Shown: positions 16,632-26,000, counted from the first letter of the stretch. The stretch is 64,000 nucleotides of DNA from Arcanobacterium ihumii (GCF_900604515.1 NZ_UWOS01000001.1:62001-126000); one strand, 5' to 3'. Notes: generated by a model from the sequence alone, not told the origin. Numbers and translations: made by a program.

Positions 16632-17529
16632 CAACTGAACTAACCGTACGATCTCTACCCCACCGATAGATTTCGATGAGAATCGCCGTCACGATGAATC
16701 CGATGACGATTGCATTTACTATCGGTGGGTAGTGTTTACCATTTGCCCAGAAGTAAATATATGGTGCAATAAAAGTACCTAGCGCAACGATAAGCCCGAT
16801 CAGACGCCGTAGCCACGTGCGGCCGGCAAACATTTCGATTAGTGCCCACGTATATGGAACTGCTGTGAAGACGTCCATTGACCATAACACCCAGACGTTG
16901 CCATGAAAATGAGGTACGAAGACGACGGGGAGCGCCCGTAAGCTTGAATAAACAAAGACCACCAAGTAGGCAATGAACTTCGGAGAGTGGAACATTCTAA
17001 AGAAAAGTGTGCGTTCTACAATCGACACTTCGTGCTTCTTGAGCAAGATGAAGTTCTCTGATGCAATTTTCCTTGAGTCAATTCCCTCAAGATGGTCGCA
17101 CACCCAGTCATTGCGGTTCTGTTTTTCCAACAAGGATCTAAGAAACTTAGTAGGGCTAACGACCACTGGCACTAGAGTCTGCGAATGCGGGAAGCGATGT
17201 TGAAGATAACCTGGGGTGGCGAATTTCTTTCCGGCAATACGCACCACGTCCTCCCCCATGGTTACTTTCAAGCGGTCCACATTATTTGAGTCAACGACGG
17301 CCACCCAAAGCAAAATGCGACGAGATATAGCATATTTTAGCTCTTGACCAATCGCCATGCCGGCCGAATTATCCAGATCGTCAACTTCATTAAGAATGTC
17401 CATTTCCATTACCTGAGAAGAATTCAATGAACCGATTCTATCGGCTCCTGATTCAGCGATGATTACCTCAGGATTAAAGCTCACCTGCGATAATAGGGGG
17501 ACATCAGCGATCGAATAAAGCGTAAACAT
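16582..17529 (-). CDS. Unknown membrane protein, overlaps 3' end of pcs-like gene
   Basis: Not recognised. 315 residues: a soluble, slightly acidic N-terminal half (with SSQVMEMDILNEVDDLDN and HRFPHSQTLVPVVVSP) followed by about five hydrophobic segments from residue 185 on (FIAYLVVFVYSSLRALPVVFV, WVLWSMDVFTAVPYTWALI, LIGLIVALGTFIAPYIYFWA, IVNAIVIGFIVTAILIEIY; shortened here). The C-terminal 50 bases overlap the end of the convergent pcs-like gene. No clear ribosome binding site precedes the ATG at 17529. The proximity may mean a shared membrane-lipid context but nothing shows it. Confidence 0.65.
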   Translation of the reverse strand: MFTLYSIADVPLLSQVSFNPEVIIAESGADRIGSLNSSQVMEMDILNEVDDLDNSAGMAIGQELKYAISRRILLWVAVVDSNNVDRLKVTMGEDVVRIAGKKFATPGYLQHRFPHSQTLVPVVVSPTKFLRSLLEKQNRNDWVCDHLEGIDSRKIASENFILLKKHEVSIVERTLFFRMFHSPKFIAYLVVFVYSSLRALPVVFVPHFHGNVWVLWSMDVFTAVPYTWALIEMFAGRTWLRRLIGLIVALGTFIAPYIYFWANGKHYPPIVNAIVIGFIVTAILIEIYRWGRDRTVSSVVSVDLAQELFAGYRSA

Positions 17530-17632
17530 TTAACTAGATTGCCATATTTTAATCTGCACAACAATGAGGCGCGTCTCGTCAAAACAGTGGGATTCCTTAA
17601 CAAATTGATTCAATTGCGTTATCGTTGAGAGA

Positions 17633-17707
17633 AAGACACGGGGTGCTCCGCTACGGAGCTGAGAATATACCCGCAAACCTGATCTCGATAATGCGAGCGG
17701 AGGAATC
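17633..17707 (+). ncRNA. TPP riboswitch (THI element)
   Basis: Matches the THI-box consensus: CACGGGGTGC, a small P3 hairpin TCCG-CTA-CGGA, GCTGAGA, ATACCCG, AACCTGATCTCGATAATGCGAGCGGAGG broken here into CCTGATCT, GATAATGC and GCGGAGG. The GGAGG (17699-17703 region) is also the ribosome binding site for the GTG start of thiM at 17711, so thiamine pyrophosphate binding should hide it and shut translation. No separate terminator stem is evident before thiM. Confidence 0.95.
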
Positions 17708-17710
17708 GTC

Positions 17711-18532
17711 GTGGCTACGTCTGCCTATTTAACATCTGATTTTATTATTAGCACAACCGTGAATTTATGGACTGAACTTAAGCATTCTCGGCCCCTCATT
17801 CAGTGTATTACCAACACAGTGGTTCAAAATCTCACAGCCAATGTTCTACTAGCTGCTGGCGCATCGCCCGCAATGATTGATACCCCTTGGGAAGCGAGCA
17901 TATTCATCGAATACGCAGATGCATTATTAATCAATCTTGGCACTCTTGAAAATACCCAACAGTTAGCAATTCCCCAGGCTACACAGAACGCTCAAAGAAA
18001 TAATAAACCATGGGTTCTGGACCCTGTTGGTATTGGAGTTTTGCCAGTTAGAACGCGATTAGCCAAAGAGTTACTTGCTTACCAACCAAGCGTAATCCGA
18101 GCAAATGCTTCCGAGATCATCGCCTTAGGTGGTGGCGAACCAATTGGAGCAGGTATTGACGCTCGCGAATCCGTCCTTGCTGCTCAGGCATTTGCTGAAG
18201 AGCTCGCAAGCAAACACAATACAGTGGTAGCCGTTTCTGGCGCCGTTGATTATATTACCGACGGAGATCGTTTAATTACCTGTAACAATGGTGATTCGAT
18301 CCAGAGTTTTGTGACGGGATCTGGATGTTCACTCGGCGCCCTTATCGCTGCATTTACTTCGCTTTCCGACGACGCCCTCCTTGCTACCGCCGCCGCGCAT
18401 ATTTGTTTTGGTCTAGCTGCGCAACGAGCATCAAATCAAGTACGTGGACCTGGAACTTTCTCTCCCACATTTATTGATGAGCTTTATTTGCTCGACCAAA
18501 AAGCTATTCGTTCTGGAGCAAAGGTTCAATAG
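17711..18532 (+). CDS. thiM: Hydroxyethylthiazole kinase
   Basis: Phosphorylates salvaged 4-methyl-5-(2-hydroxyethyl)thiazole for thiamine synthesis. 273 residues; the ribokinase-like fold shows LIQCITNTVVQNLTANVLLA, WVLDPVGIG, the N-[AS]-E block RANASEIIALGG and the catalytic VTGSGCSLGALIAAF with the conserved Cys. The first 15 residues extend beyond the usual start, but the GTG at 17711 is well placed for GGAGG inside the riboswitch. First gene of the thiM-thiE-thiD/tenA operon. Confidence 0.95.
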   Translation: MATSAYLTSDFIISTTVNLWTELKHSRPLIQCITNTVVQNLTANVLLAAGASPAMIDTPWEASIFIEYADALLINLGTLENTQQLAIPQATQNAQRNNKPWVLDPVGIGVLPVRTRLAKELLAYQPSVIRANASEIIALGGGEPIGAGIDARESVLAAQAFAEELASKHNTVVAVSGAVDYITDGDRLITCNNGDSIQSFVTGSGCSLGALIAAFTSLSDDALLATAAAHICFGLAAQRASNQVRGPGTFSPTFIDELYLLDQKAIRSGAKVQ

Positions 18533-18534
18533 AT

Positions 18535-19254
18535 ATGATCGGTACTCCAGAAGGTATTTATTTCGTTACCGATCCGGAGCTAACCCACCAGTACCACCCG
18601 TTGACAGTTAACGCTCAGAAGTCTTCACTTGCAGGACCATTTGCATTAATTGAAGAAACGGCATCTTTCTGCAAGAAAGTGGTAAATGGTGGAGTATCCA
18701 TTATTCAACTTCGGTGGAAAAACTGCGATTCACAGTTCTTTTTAGCCTTAGCTGGCGCTGTATCTGAAATCGTTCACGATGAAATCACATTGATTATTAA
18801 TGATCGCATTGACGTTTTCTTAGCCGCACGAGCAAAAGGAATAAAGGTCGATGGCGTTCACATCGGTCAAACCGACCTTGATCCATACGTAACCCGAAAG
18901 CTCGTCGGTTCTAAAGCAATCATCGGTCTTTCGGCATCATCCCCTAGTGAAATTCAAGCTTGTACGGAACTGAAAGGTGTAATCGACTACGTGGGCATCG
19001 GCGTCGTACGAAATACAACAACAAAACCCGATGCTCCACCGCCGCTTGGAATTTCAGGAATTGCTAGTATCGCCAGCCGGTTACCGATACCGGTTACAGC
19101 AATCGGTGGAATAACTGAGTCGGACATATCCAGCATTGCTCAAACGTCAATCCATAATGCCGCGATCATTTCAGACATCATTCGCGCACGGAATCCCGAG
19201 CTCAAAACCGCCTTTATGGCAAATACTTGGAAGAATATACGAGGTTTATCATGA
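18535..19254 (+). CDS. thiE: Thiamine-phosphate synthase (somewhat divergent)
   Basis: Joins HMP-PP and HET-P to thiamine monophosphate. 239 residues, TIM barrel: IIQLRWKN (pyrophosphate site), LIINDRIDVFLA, GVHIGQTDLD, YVGIGVVRNTTTKPDAPPPLG, and VTAIGGITESDI are the expected ThiE blocks in order. The usual GVGPVFPTxTK loop reads GIGVVRNTTTK, and the N-terminus is longer than in E. coli, with a PEGIYFVTDPELT start. It begins two bases after the thiM stop and overlaps thiD by four bases (ATGA). Confidence 0.9.
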   Translation: MIGTPEGIYFVTDPELTHQYHPLTVNAQKSSLAGPFALIEETASFCKKVVNGGVSIIQLRWKNCDSQFFLALAGAVSEIVHDEITLIINDRIDVFLAARAKGIKVDGVHIGQTDLDPYVTRKLVGSKAIIGLSASSPSEIQACTELKGVIDYVGIGVVRNTTTKPDAPPPLGISGIASIASRLPIPVTAIGGITESDISSIAQTSIHNAAIISDIIRARNPELKTAFMANTWKNIRGLS

Positions 19255-20843
19255 CTATTCCCAGAGTAGTTTCGATCGCCGGAACCGATCCCACCGGAGG
19301 GGCCGGAGCACAAGCTGATATTAAGTCGATCCAAGCAGCAGGTGGTTTTGCACTTTCAGCCCTTACTGCTTTAGTTTCGCAAAATACACGTGGGGTGACG
19401 TCGATTTTCTATCCACCGGCTGGTGTTTTAGCAGACCAATTGGAAGCAATTTCAAGCGATGTGGATATCGATGCAGTCAAAATTGGGATGCTCGGTCGAT
19501 GTGATTACATTTCAACTGTTCGTACGTGGTTAATGGAGGTAAAACCACCCATCGTCGTGCTAGATCCGGTCATGGTTGCAACCTCAGGTGGCGTCCTTCT
19601 CGAAAACGATGCAATTAATGCGTTACGTGAACTACTCCCCTTAGCCACAGTTCTCACCCCAAATATCCCTGAATTAGAGATCCTTTGTGGGCACGAAAAA
19701 GGGACGATCGTTTCTTCTGAAGGTGCTGTAACAGCCGCACAGACTCTTGCTACGACGACGGGCGCGAAAGTAATTGTTAAAGCTGGACACCTTCATGAGA
19801 CCAAGATTGAGAATTACATCGTCTCGAGTGAGGGAATAATTTCACAAGCACGCAGTATACGGTTCAATACCGCGTGCACCCATGGGACTGGATGTTCGAT
19901 GTCAAGCGCATTGGCAACGAGGTTAGCAGGAGGTGATTCTTATGGGAAGGCACTTTCCTGGGTCACAAAATGGCTGGAAGAATCGATTAGATATGCGCCG
20001 AGCCTTCACGTTGGCCATGGTTCAGGACCAATTGATCATTCACATCAAATGCGCAGGTTAGAGTGTTCCGCCCAGGTGAAAACATGGATTAATCGCGCTA
20101 GCTTAAATAACGATCTATCAAAATATGAAGTAGAATTCGTAAACGCCTCTTGTCCCGACACGATAGACCTCTGTGATCACGTTCCACCACAAGGTAAATG
20201 GACGAAGTTACTATGGCAATTGGCAACTCCGGCACTAGAGGAAACTTGGGAGCTACCTTTTCTGGCTGATCTACGATCCGGAAACCTTGATCCATGGGAA
20301 TTTACCGTTTATCAAAGGCAAGATGCACTGTATCTTGATGGTTACGCTCGGGCTTTGAGCCTGCTGGCAGTGGTCGCCACAGATCCTCAAGAGTCGGTTT
20401 TCTGGTCAACTTCAAGTTCCAACGCAATTTTGGTTGAACAAGAGCTACATCGCGAATGGTTAGCCAGCCATAGCGACGATGAGTTTTCCGAGGCGACCCA
20501 GCTTGATCCTTCTACTGTTTCCACCGGCTATATCAACCATTTACTCAGTGTGTGTGCAACTGAAGACTACTGCGTAGGAATCGCTGCGGTATTGCCCTGT
20601 TTCTGGATCTATGCCGAACTCGGTGAAAGGCTGTCCGAATACAACTTCCCTGACCACCCATATAAACGCTGGCTAGATACCTACCATGATCCAGGTTTTA
20701 TAGAGGCTACTAGCCAGGTGATTAAGTATTTGGAATTGGCAATGGAAAATTCTGGATCGAAGACTCGCGAGAGGGCAACCACGGCTTTTCTAACATCGTG
20801 TATCTGGGAAAAGGAATTCTTCGACCAAAGTTCCAGGTTTTAG
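19251..20843 (+). CDS. thiD-tenA: Bifunctional HMP(-P) kinase / TenA-type thiaminase II fusion
   Basis: 530 residues in two domains. Residues 1-270: ThiD, with SIAGTDPTGGAGAQADIKS, VLDPVMVATSG, LTPNIPELEIL, and ACTHGTGCSMSSALA, which phosphorylates HMP and HMP-P. Residues about 305-530: TenA, with the FTVYQRQDALYLDGYARAL motif and the active-site region YINHLLSV...AAVLPCFWIYAELG including the catalytic Cys; TenA recovers the pyrimidine from degraded thiamine. The fusion makes HMP salvage and activation one polypeptide. The ATG at 19251 overlaps the thiE stop; a longer frame from 19227 lies inside thiE. No thiC or thiG is nearby. Confidence 0.93.
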   Translation: MTIPRVVSIAGTDPTGGAGAQADIKSIQAAGGFALSALTALVSQNTRGVTSIFYPPAGVLADQLEAISSDVDIDAVKIGMLGRCDYISTVRTWLMEVKPPIVVLDPVMVATSGGVLLENDAINALRELLPLATVLTPNIPELEILCGHEKGTIVSSEGAVTAAQTLATTTGAKVIVKAGHLHETKIENYIVSSEGIISQARSIRFNTACTHGTGCSMSSALATRLAGGDSYGKALSWVTKWLEESIRYAPSLHVGHGSGPIDHSHQMRRLECSAQVKTWINRASLNNDLSKYEVEFVNASCPDTIDLCDHVPPQGKWTKLLWQLATPALEETWELPFLADLRSGNLDPWEFTVYQRQDALYLDGYARALSLLAVVATDPQESVFWSTSSSNAILVEQELHREWLASHSDDEFSEATQLDPSTVSTGYINHLLSVCATEDYCVGIAAVLPCFWIYAELGERLSEYNFPDHPYKRWLDTYHDPGFIEATSQVIKYLELAMENSGSKTRERATTAFLTSCIWEKEFFDQSSRF

Positions 20844-20874
20844 CACAGGCTGCCATCTTGCTGGGGTAAACTTC

Positions 20875-20906
20875 AGGGTTCGCAACGAATTATCGTTGCG
20901 AACCCT
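20875..20906. terminator. Hairpin between thiD-tenA and tRNA-Ala
   Basis: AGGGTTCGCAACGA (20875-20888) pairs exactly with TCGTTGCGAACCCT (20893-20906) over a four-base loop. It follows the thiD-tenA stop and also the 3' end of the minus-strand tRNA, so it can end both transcripts, although T runs are short. Confidence 0.8.
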
Positions 20907-20912
20907 TTAACG

Positions 20913-20985
20913 TGGAGCATAGGGGATTCGAACCCCTGACCTCTTCCATGCCATGGAAGCGCGCTACCAACTGCGCCAATGCCCC
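20913..20985 (-). tRNA. tRNA-Ala (anticodon GGC)
   Basis: Cloverleaf of 73 bases on the minus strand. Acceptor GGGGCAT pairs with ATGCTCC with one G-U pair; the anticodon arm is CTTCC-ATGGCAT-GGAAG, giving GGC for alanine codons GCC/GCU; the T arm GGGGTTCGAATCCCC is standard. The CCA end is not encoded. Confidence 0.96.
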
Positions 20986-21137
20986 TTAGACTCGTTTAAT
21001 ATTACTCAGCGCTCGCCTAATTTGCCAATTTCGTACTGACAAGATTGGGGTGAATCAGCTCACTTGGTTACCAAAAGTCCACTACAAGACCGCGAGAAGC
21101 ACGTCTTTATCCAAGCATTATCAGCCGAAGTACCGAG

Positions 21138-21785
21138 CTATCGCCACACGTTTTCCAATTCATCGCTAGCAACATTGACCACATTGTAGGTGGTCAATCT
21201 CCACTGCGGATTCGATCCCTTGCGTGGCTTTAGCACCGCCCAACGGCAATTATCCAAACCCTGGATCCCAGCCCACTCCGATGGGTTCATTCCCAAGAGA
21301 GACATTATACCGTTAACGATTGAACCACCGTGGGCTACAAAAACAAGCGTCTCGCCGTCGTCGGCATTATTAACAGCGTTTTCAACAAAGTCGCGCACCC
21401 GAATGCCACAGTGCTCGCGAGTTTCTACTCCCACTCCCTCAGGCTCGTTGCCGGTACGCCATTGAAGCCACTCATCTGGCCACTGCGCTTTGATCTCATC
21501 AGAAGTTTGACCTTCCCACACTCCGTAGCAACGCTCACGAAGTTGCGGTGTCACGAATGGTTCGATGCCGATCAGATCGACTAGGAACTGAGCGGTTTCT
21601 TGAGCTCTGCCGAGGTCAGAAACAAAGATCTTATTTGGGTTTAACTTCGCCAGTTCCGGTGCAATAGCTTTGGCTTGAGAACGTCCCTTTTCGTTGAGGG
21701 GAATATCAGAAGAACCTTGAATTCGCCCTTGCAGATTGAGATCTGTTTGCCCGTGACGCCAAAAAACTATCTGTTGAACAGCCAA
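21138..21785 (-). CDS. Histidine phosphatase family protein (phosphoglycerate mutase-like)
   Basis: 215 residues with the branch 1 histidine phosphatase marks: the RHG motif in VFWRHGQTDLN near residue 9-12, SDLGRAQETAQ, RERCYGVWEG and the second catalytic His in VFVAHGGSIVNGI. Actinobacterial members next to rsfS are often annotated as glucosyl-3-phosphoglycerate phosphatase or general phosphatase; the substrate cannot be read from sequence. It starts with TTG at 21785, preceded by AAGG at a suitable distance. Same strand as rsfS, with a small hairpin between. Confidence 0.88.
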   Translation of the reverse strand: MAVQQIVFWRHGQTDLNLQGRIQGSSDIPLNEKGRSQAKAIAPELAKLNPNKIFVSDLGRAQETAQFLVDLIGIEPFVTPQLRERCYGVWEGQTSDEIKAQWPDEWLQWRTGNEPEGVGVETREHCGIRVRDFVENAVNNADDGETLVFVAHGGSIVNGIMSLLGMNPSEWAGIQGLDNCRWAVLKPRKGSNPQWRLTTYNVVNVASDELENVWR

Positions 21786-21823
21786 CTTCCATCCTTAACC
21801 TTGTGGATTAGCTATACCTGAAA

Positions 21824-21853
21824 TGAGTCGATGAGGCTAAGCGCCTCAACTCA
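21824..21853 (-). terminator. Weak hairpin after rsfS
   Basis: TGAGGC (21832-21837) pairs with GCCTCA (21843-21848), and TGAGT with ACTCA outside a three-base bulge. No strong T run; could be partial termination or an intercistronic structure before the phosphatase gene. Confidence 0.4.
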
Positions 21854-21858
21854 GAAAA

Positions 21859-22293
21859 TCAGTCGGTACCCAAATCAGAGAAGTCGAAGTACTCAGCCAT
21901 TGATGATTCTTTGTACTCAGGATCAGCGATGACGTCGTCCGGAAGAGTAATTTCTGGGCAGTCTCCCCAAAGCTTCTCTAGCACGTAATATTCACGATCC
22001 TCATCTTGCTGAACATGCACCATAAGGTCACCAAAATCTAACAGAACCCAATGTGCTTCGCCGTCGAGACCTTCGCGACGCAAGCGCTTATGCCCAGCCT
22101 TTTCGACGGCTTCTTCCACGGCGTCAACGATGGAACGAACCTGACGTTCAGACGATCCTGATACCACCAAGAATGCGTCGGTCAAAACCAAACGCTCTGA
22201 AACGTCGATCGCGGTGATCGAGGTTGCTTTTAGCTCGCCAGCAGCGCGTGCTGCGGTAATTGCCATATCGATAGAAGTCTGAGATGCGCTCAC
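21859..22293 (-). CDS. rsfS: Ribosomal silencing factor RsfS
   Basis: Binds ribosomal protein uL14 and keeps the 50S subunit from joining 30S when nutrients are scarce. 144 residues; the family core ITAIDVSERLVLTDAFLVVSGSS, QVRSIVDAVEEAV and GEAHWVLLDFGDLMVHVQ is clear, with an extended acidic C-terminus (SSMAEYFDFSDLGTD) common in actinobacteria. Located downstream of nadD and the unknown membrane protein, the standard actinobacterial order. Confidence 0.95.
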   Translation of the reverse strand: MSASQTSIDMAITAARAAGELKATSITAIDVSERLVLTDAFLVVSGSSERQVRSIVDAVEEAVEKAGHKRLRREGLDGEAHWVLLDFGDLMVHVQQDEDREYYVLEKLWGDCPEITLPDDVIADPEYKESSMAEYFDFSDLGTD

Positions 22294-22346
22294 AATAACC
22301 TTTCGTTGAGCATGTATCTTTTAAATTGATCTGAAAAATAAATTTC

Positions 22347-23516
22347 TTAGATCTGGAATACAGTTGCGAGGTTTGCAACTGGAGTGACCGATGTAGAATC
22401 GGCTAAGAAGGTTGATACCCACGATCCGAGCAGGTAACCAACCAAAGCTCCAATGGCGATGAGGAGGAGCAAACCAATCCAGTTTCGTTTCCCACTTTCT
22501 TCATAAACCAAAGATTCTTCTTCGGAAGCTGCAGTTTCAACTGCTTTTTGAGATTCCGACGGCGCTACAATAGAATCAGAGCCTGCTACGGATTCCTTTT
22601 CTTGCTTAGCAGCACCATTCGCAGGGTCCTCATTCGCTTTCGCTTCAGATTCATCTTTCACCGGTAACTGAGTAGGAAGATCTGCTTTCGCATCTACTTT
22701 TTCAACAGTCTCTACCTTTGCTACAGATCGTTCTTCTGCCGGCGTTTCAGAAATAGGTGTTGCCTCAATCGGGCTAACAAAAGCAGGAATCACAAAGTCA
22801 TCCGGCTTCGACTCAGAATTTATTTCGGGTGTTTCTTTTGGCTGCGCAACATCAGCATTTCCTGTAGCCGGAACTTCATCCGACTGCGCCAAATCATTAT
22901 CGCGACGGGTGCGCTCTAGAAGGCGCTCACGTAGACTTCGTGGCCGCTTTGGTTCGTCGTCGTTATCAAACCGGTTGAAGACCGAGGTTCGAATCGGCTG
23001 GTCCGAGGTAGAACGGTCCGGTTCCGTAGAGACTACTTCTGTTTCTTTTTTCGAAGTAGCATCGTCAACAACGGTAGGTTCAAGCTCGCGTTTCTCAGTC
23101 GCACGAGACTTGGTGCTCCCAGCCTCAGCTGCTAAAACGGAGTCGAGCTTCTTTTGTGGAATCGCAATAGACTCAGCTTCTGCCCTAGGAATATCTTCGT
23201 GACGCGCAATGGACTCTGCTTCATTGTGGGCCGGAGAACCATGCGAGTGCTTAGATACGTGTGATTTCGGCGACTTTTCCGCGCCGTCCTCAGTATTTTC
23301 GGCAGTGGACTCGGCATTTTGACGCGAGGAAAAACCTTGCATGATAGCGTGCTCAGCAGTTGCATTACTACGTTCCGCTTCGCGTAATTCCTTACGGGAA
23401 GGACGACGTAGCCGCAACTCGGCAGTTTCGGTTAGCGAAGGAGAGTCACTTTCGCGTGTAGCAAGTTTTCCCAGCTCACGCAGCTCTTTTCGACTCAAGC
23501 GAGGAGTCTCACTCAT
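22347..23516 (-). CDS. Hypothetical single-pass membrane protein, highly charged
   Basis: Not assigned to a known function. 389 residues: two copies of an RKELRE motif near the N-terminus (SRKELRELG and SRKELREAE), a long disordered stretch rich in E, K, S, T and A (about 50-330), and one C-terminal membrane helix ([20 protein letters not shown]). A tail-anchored or bitopic protein with a cytosolic disordered domain is likely. It sits between nadD and rsfS, where many actinobacteria carry a similar unnamed gene. The start overlaps the nadD stop (ATGA), so it is translated with it. Confidence 0.8.
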   Translation of the reverse strand: MSETPRLSRKELRELGKLATRESDSPSLTETAELRLRRPSRKELREAERSNATAEHAIMQGFSSRQNAESTAENTEDGAEKSPKSHVSKHSHGSPAHNEAESIARHEDIPRAEAESIAIPQKKLDSVLAAEAGSTKSRATEKRELEPTVVDDATSKKETEVVSTEPDRSTSDQPIRTSVFNRFDNDDEPKRPRSLRERLLERTRRDNDLAQSDEVPATGNADVAQPKETPEINSESKPDDFVIPAFVSPIEATPISETPAEERSVAKVETVEKVDAKADLPTQLPVKDESEAKANEDPANGAAKQEKESVAGSDSIVAPSESQKAVETAASEEESLVYEESGKRNWIGLLLLIAIGALVGYLLGSWVSTFLADSTSVTPVANLATVFQI

Positions 23517-24241
23517 ACTTGTTCCTTCCCAATACCGTCTTGATGAACCGTTCCAGATTCAGCTACGACTTCTTGCTCGGGAACCAACGCAGTGGTCGTA
23601 GCTTGGTCTTCTTTATATAAATGATACTTGTTTATATGCTGAACTACCCCATCTGGCACCAAATACCATACGGGTCGCTGATTTCCGGCACGATTTCGAA
23701 TGTCTGTTGAAGAGATCGCCATCGCAGGAACTTCAAGCAAAGTGATGCCATTCTTAGGCAAACCTGATGTATCTAGTTCGTGACCAGGCCGATTAACACC
23801 TACGAAATGAGCGAGTTCCCACAGCTCATCTTGATCTTTCCATTGTAAAATCTGAGGAAGCACATCCGCACCTGTAATAAAGAACAAGTCCGAATCTGGA
23901 TAGGCTTCTTGGATATCACGGAGCGTGTCTATCGTGTAGGTTGTTCCACCGCGGTCAATATCGACTCGTGAAACTGAAAATCGCGGATTATTGGCCGTTG
24001 CAATGACTGTCATTAAATAACGATGCTCGGCAAAGGTGACTTTGCGATCCTTTTTGAAAGGTTGCGAACCTGTGGGAACGAATACAACCTCGTCTAAACC
24101 AAAATGGTGCTGAACTTCAGAAGCAGCCACTAGATGCCCATGGTGAATCGGATCGAATGTTCCACCCATGATCCCAATTTTACGTCGATGAGCCTCAGTA
24201 TTCTCCATACCGTGCCCACTAGAGGTGTTATTTTCGGACAT
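23513..24241 (-). CDS. nadD: Nicotinate-nucleotide adenylyltransferase
   Basis: Makes deamido-NAD from NaMN and ATP. 242 residues; nucleotidyltransferase motif [17 protein letters not shown] near residue 28, [20 protein letters not shown] and the ISSTDIRNR motif near 190 are all present. A C-terminal tail of about 40 residues after the catalytic core is extra and charged. The ATG at 24241 has GGGAG upstream and lies inside the last codons of proA (overlap of 14 bases); an earlier in-frame start at 24268 would overlap proA more and lacks a site. Confidence 0.92.
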   Translation of the reverse strand: MSENNTSSGHGMENTEAHRRKIGIMGGTFDPIHHGHLVAASEVQHHFGLDEVVFVPTGSQPFKKDRKVTFAEHRYLMTVIATANNPRFSVSRVDIDRGGTTYTIDTLRDIQEAYPDSDLFFITGADVLPQILQWKDQDELWELAHFVGVNRPGHELDTSGLPKNGITLLEVPAMAISSTDIRNRAGNQRPVWYLVPDGVVQHINKYHLYKEDQATTTALVPEQEVVAESGTVHQDGIGKEQV

Positions 24242-25508
24242 GACCGTCTCCCTTAACAATCCAAGCAAAGCTGGTCAGTGCACTGAGCCCCATCGGTCCA
24301 CGTACATGTAGCTTCTGAGTCGAGATCCCAATTTCTGCACCAAATCCAAACTCTCCACCATCGGTGAATCGAGTTGATGCATTAATCATCACCGCAGCAC
24401 TATCCACGTTCTCAACAAACTTGGCAATAGCAGAGTCGTCTTCCGATACTATTGCCTCGGTATGACCGGTGGAATACATTGCGATATGTGCGATTGCTTC
24501 ATCTATATTTGCAACCACTCGTACTGCTATCTCTTTTGCTAAATATTCGGTTTCCCAATCTTTTCCATGTGCTGGGAGCATCTTCAAGGACTTAGGCGCA
24601 AAGCGTTGAGCTTCCACATCGGCGTGGACCGTTACATAATTCTTGGCAAAAACATCGTAGATTTTTGGCAGGAATTTATGTGCAATGTCAGCATGGACCA
24701 GGAGTTTTTCCGCCGCGTTACATACTCCGACTCGATGAAGCTTTGAGTTCTCAACAATTGCAAGCGCTTTCACCAAATCAGCGTATTTATCGACGTAAAC
24801 ATGGCAATTTCCCACACCTGTTTCAATAACGGGCACTGTTGCCGTTTCGACTACGGTTTTAATAAGCCCTGCACCGCCCCTAGGAATAACTAAATCGACC
24901 AGGCCGCGCGCCTTCATCAGCACCGCCGCACCTGCGCGTCCAAAATTATCAACTGTATTGACGACGTCGCTGTTGATACCTTGTGCATCAAGCGCACGTT
25001 TCATCGAAGCAATTAGGGCAATATTGGTGTTTTTCGCTGCGCTTCCGCCTCTAAGTACGACGGCGTTTCCAGATTTGAGGGCAAGGACCGCCGCGTCCAC
25101 AGTGACGTTGGGCCGTGCCTCGTAAATCATTGCAATGACACCGATTGGAACCCGTTTCTGAGTAAGGACCAAGCCGTTGTCCAAAGTAGTCTCGCTCAGG
25201 ATTTCACCTACAGGATCTGGGAGTTCAACAACTTCTCTTACCGCATCGCTTATTTTTTCAATGCGCGCATCGTCAAGGAATAGGCGATCCAAGAGCCCCT
25301 CTGTCATTCCGTTTTTGCGGCCTTCTTCCATGTCAAGAGCATTAGCTTCACATATAGTTTCAGAGTCATGAACAAGTTGAGCCGCAATAGTATTAAGCAA
25401 TGCGTTTTTTCGGGAAGTTGGCATAGAACGAAGTAATACCGACGCCGTCTTGGTGCGCCGAGCCACTCCTAACGTAGCTTCCTCGATTTCGAGCGTGATT
25501 TCTTCCAT
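24228..25508 (-). CDS. proA: Gamma-glutamyl phosphate reductase
   Basis: Second step of proline synthesis: glutamyl-5-phosphate to glutamate semialdehyde with NADPH. 426 residues, aldehyde dehydrogenase fold; [49 protein letters not shown] and the catalytic Cys in [15 protein letters not shown] are visible, as is [16 protein letters not shown] near the end. The ATG at 25508 lacks a ribosome binding site but follows a TAAAAT hexamer by six bases, which suggests leaderless transcription. The partner gene proB lies 4.5 kb away, beyond trxA, an MFS gene and a luciferase-like gene. Confidence 0.95.
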   Translation of the reverse strand: MEEITLEIEEATLGVARRTKTASVLLRSMPTSRKNALLNTIAAQLVHDSETICEANALDMEEGRKNGMTEGLLDRLFLDDARIEKISDAVREVVELPDPVGEILSETTLDNGLVLTQKRVPIGVIAMIYEARPNVTVDAAVLALKSGNAVVLRGGSAAKNTNIALIASMKRALDAQGINSDVVNTVDNFGRAGAAVLMKARGLVDLVIPRGGAGLIKTVVETATVPVIETGVGNCHVYVDKYADLVKALAIVENSKLHRVGVCNAAEKLLVHADIAHKFLPKIYDVFAKNYVTVHADVEAQRFAPKSLKMLPAHGKDWETEYLAKEIAVRVVANIDEAIAHIAMYSTGHTEAIVSEDDSAIAKFVENVDSAAVMINASTRFTDGGEFGFGAEIGISTQKLHVRGPMGLSALTSFAWIVKGDGHVRK

Positions 25509-25514
25509 AGCTCA

Positions 25515-25520
25515 ATTTTA
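25515..25520 (-). promoter_or_regulatory. -10 element of leaderless proA promoter
   Basis: TAAAAT on the minus strand (five of six consensus bases), followed by TGAGCT and then the ATG of proA. Spacing puts the transcript start at the start codon. No ribosome binding site is present. Confidence 0.55.
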
Positions 25521-25601
25521 AGGGAATACATGGAATCTCTGGGCGTTGTATCTAATGATAAAGGTAACGTAGGTTATCTACTGCAAAACGAAAGGTCACT
25601 A

Positions 25602-25973
25602 ATGGCAACGTTCGAAGTTACAAGTCAAAATTTTGGTGAAACCGTTGAAGAAGGAACTGTCCTTTTAGACTTCTGGGCCGCCTGGTGTGGTCCATGCAGA
25701 CAGTTCGGACCGGTATTTGAAGATGCCTCCGAACGCCACCCAGATATCAAGTTCGGAAAAGTAGATACCGAAGCTCAGGCAGATCTTGCTCAGGCTTTCA
25801 ACGTAATGTCTATCCCGACTCTCATGGTCTTCCGTGATGGAATTCGAATCTATGAAGGTGCTGGAGCACTGGACAAGAACGCTCTCGATGACTTGATTAA
25901 CCAAGCACAAAAGCTCGATATGGATGAAGTGCGCAAGCAAATTGCCGAGTCAGAAGCTGGCAGCGCCCAATAA
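25602..25973 (+). CDS. trxA: Thioredoxin
   Basis: Cytosolic disulfide reductase of 123 residues. Active site WCGPC with C29 and C32, FWAAWCGPCRQFGPVFED, cis-Pro loop SIPTLMVF, and the usual KVDTEAQADLAQAF segment. A tail of about 15 charged residues extends the C-terminus. The frame is open from 25530, but the ATG at 25602 has AAAGG at the right distance and starts the fold. Followed by a very strong hairpin terminator. Confidence 0.94.
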   Translation: MATFEVTSQNFGETVEEGTVLLDFWAAWCGPCRQFGPVFEDASERHPDIKFGKVDTEAQADLAQAFNVMSIPTLMVFRDGIRIYEGAGALDKNALDDLINQAQKLDMDEVRKQIAESEAGSAQ

Positions 25974-26000
25974 GCATTTCTTCTTAAGAATTCTCTGCGT

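Noticed and set aside
20844-21137. Second tRNA near tRNA-Ala
   Set aside because: Only one cloverleaf could be folded; the rest of the interval has no tRNA arms.
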